Shown: positions 31,249 through 31,532 of the stretch, piece by piece
Layout of the letters: every line of letters starts with the position of its first letter
Numbering within the stretch: position 1 is the first letter of the stretch
From: a virus
DNA length: 31,532 nt
Strand: one strand, 5' to 3'
Virus record (IMG/VR): IMGVR_UViG_3300045912_000635
Coordinates: 1 to 31,532 of that record
Program-made: the position numbers and the translations under genes
The notes under the pieces: generated by a model
Told to the model about the DNA's origin: nothing
Databases searched by the model: none
Seen by the model: the letters and a program-made list of their open reading frames with translations, nothing else

Positions 31249-31532
31249 GATAAGACTTTTATGCTAAAAATTTTACAATCTGTTCTGTTTTCTTTAAGAC
31301 CCATAAACAAAAGTACGACAGAATGCTTTTTAAGTTCCTTGGGGTAGGTTACAACACTCTCACCCCAGGCAGGCCACATGACTCGTTCTGAGATTCTTCC
31401 ATCTATATCTACGGTCATTTTGAGAGCTTTCTTCTCGTTCTTACTAAAAGAAAACTCTTTCATATCAATAACATAAGCAGGAACACAAAAATGCATAGGC
31501 TTTGGAAACGGCGCACGTCTTTCGACCTCGAA
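31245..31532 (-). CDS. C-terminal end of a gene with OB-fold-like segment (partial), possibly DnaE-type polymerase
   Basis: The frame is open to the window edge, so this is the end of a longer gene; M at 31496 is probably internal. The 95 visible residues contain A-L-K-M-T-V-D-I-D-G-R-I-S-E-R-V-M-W-P, then V-V-T-Y-P-K-E-L-K-K-H-S-V-V-L-L-F and a final strand I-F-S-I-K-V. This follows the OB-fold of the nucleic-acid anticodon-binding type found near the C-terminus of bacterial DNA polymerase III alpha (DnaE), where L-x-D-x-x-G...V-V-x-F-P and L-x-x-x-x-V-V are typical. Other OB-fold proteins would fit too. Confidence 0.45.
   Translation of the reverse strand, partial: FEVERRAPFPKPMHFCVPAYVIDMKEFSFSKNEKKALKMTVDIDGRISERVMWPAWGESVVTYPKELKKHSVVLLFMGLKENRTDCKIFSIKVLS

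Overview
The window looks like part of a large tailed dsDNA bacteriophage (Caudoviricetes) with a contractile-tail, myovirus-type baseplate. Two proteins resemble the baseplate J / gp6 wedge family. A long run of tail-fibre modules follows. The other arm carries a T4-style replication and recombination set: a gp32-like ssDNA-binding protein, a UvsX recombinase, a DnaB/gp41-like helicase and an archaeo-eukaryotic-type primase. There are no rRNA, tRNA, transposase or integrase genes. The host cannot be read from the sequence. A heptosyltransferase-type enzyme beside the receptor-binding genes hints at a Gram-negative host, but this is weak evidence.

Layout. Positions 2-4849 (+) hold two large baseplate proteins, the first cut by the window edge, and a small tube-like structural protein. 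Positions 4846-6031 (-) are a three-gene cassette (DEDDh exonuclease, small unknown, coiled-coil/zinc-ribbon) lying against the direction of the structural block. Positions 6147-13607 (+) hold six mosaic fibre or appendage genes built from a shared stock of modules. Positions 13597-18689 (+) hold three paralogous proteins, each with exactly seven Kelch-like repeats. A small ORF and a GT9-type glycosyltransferase sit between the first and second of these. A strong bidirectional terminator at 18708-18733 closes this arm.

Positions 18753-31532 (-) form one tightly packed, often overlapping series. In transcription order these are: a partial gene ending in an OB-fold-like segment (possibly the end of a DnaE-type polymerase), a secreted subtilase, an unknown, SSB, a UvsY-like protein, UvsX, a possible sigma-like protein, an unknown, helicase, a small overlapping ORF, primase, a HExxH metallopeptidase, a CYTH protein, a PLP aminotransferase, two small unknowns, ThyX and a membrane-anchored unknown.

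How it fits together. The minus arm would copy and recombine the genome and supply dTMP. The plus arm would build the baseplate and host-recognition apparatus. The most unusual system is the set of three seven-repeat proteins. Their framework is almost invariant, but each repeat has four highly variable positions, which suggests a recombining, diversifying receptor-binding family with a sugar-transfer enzyme encoded inside the same locus.
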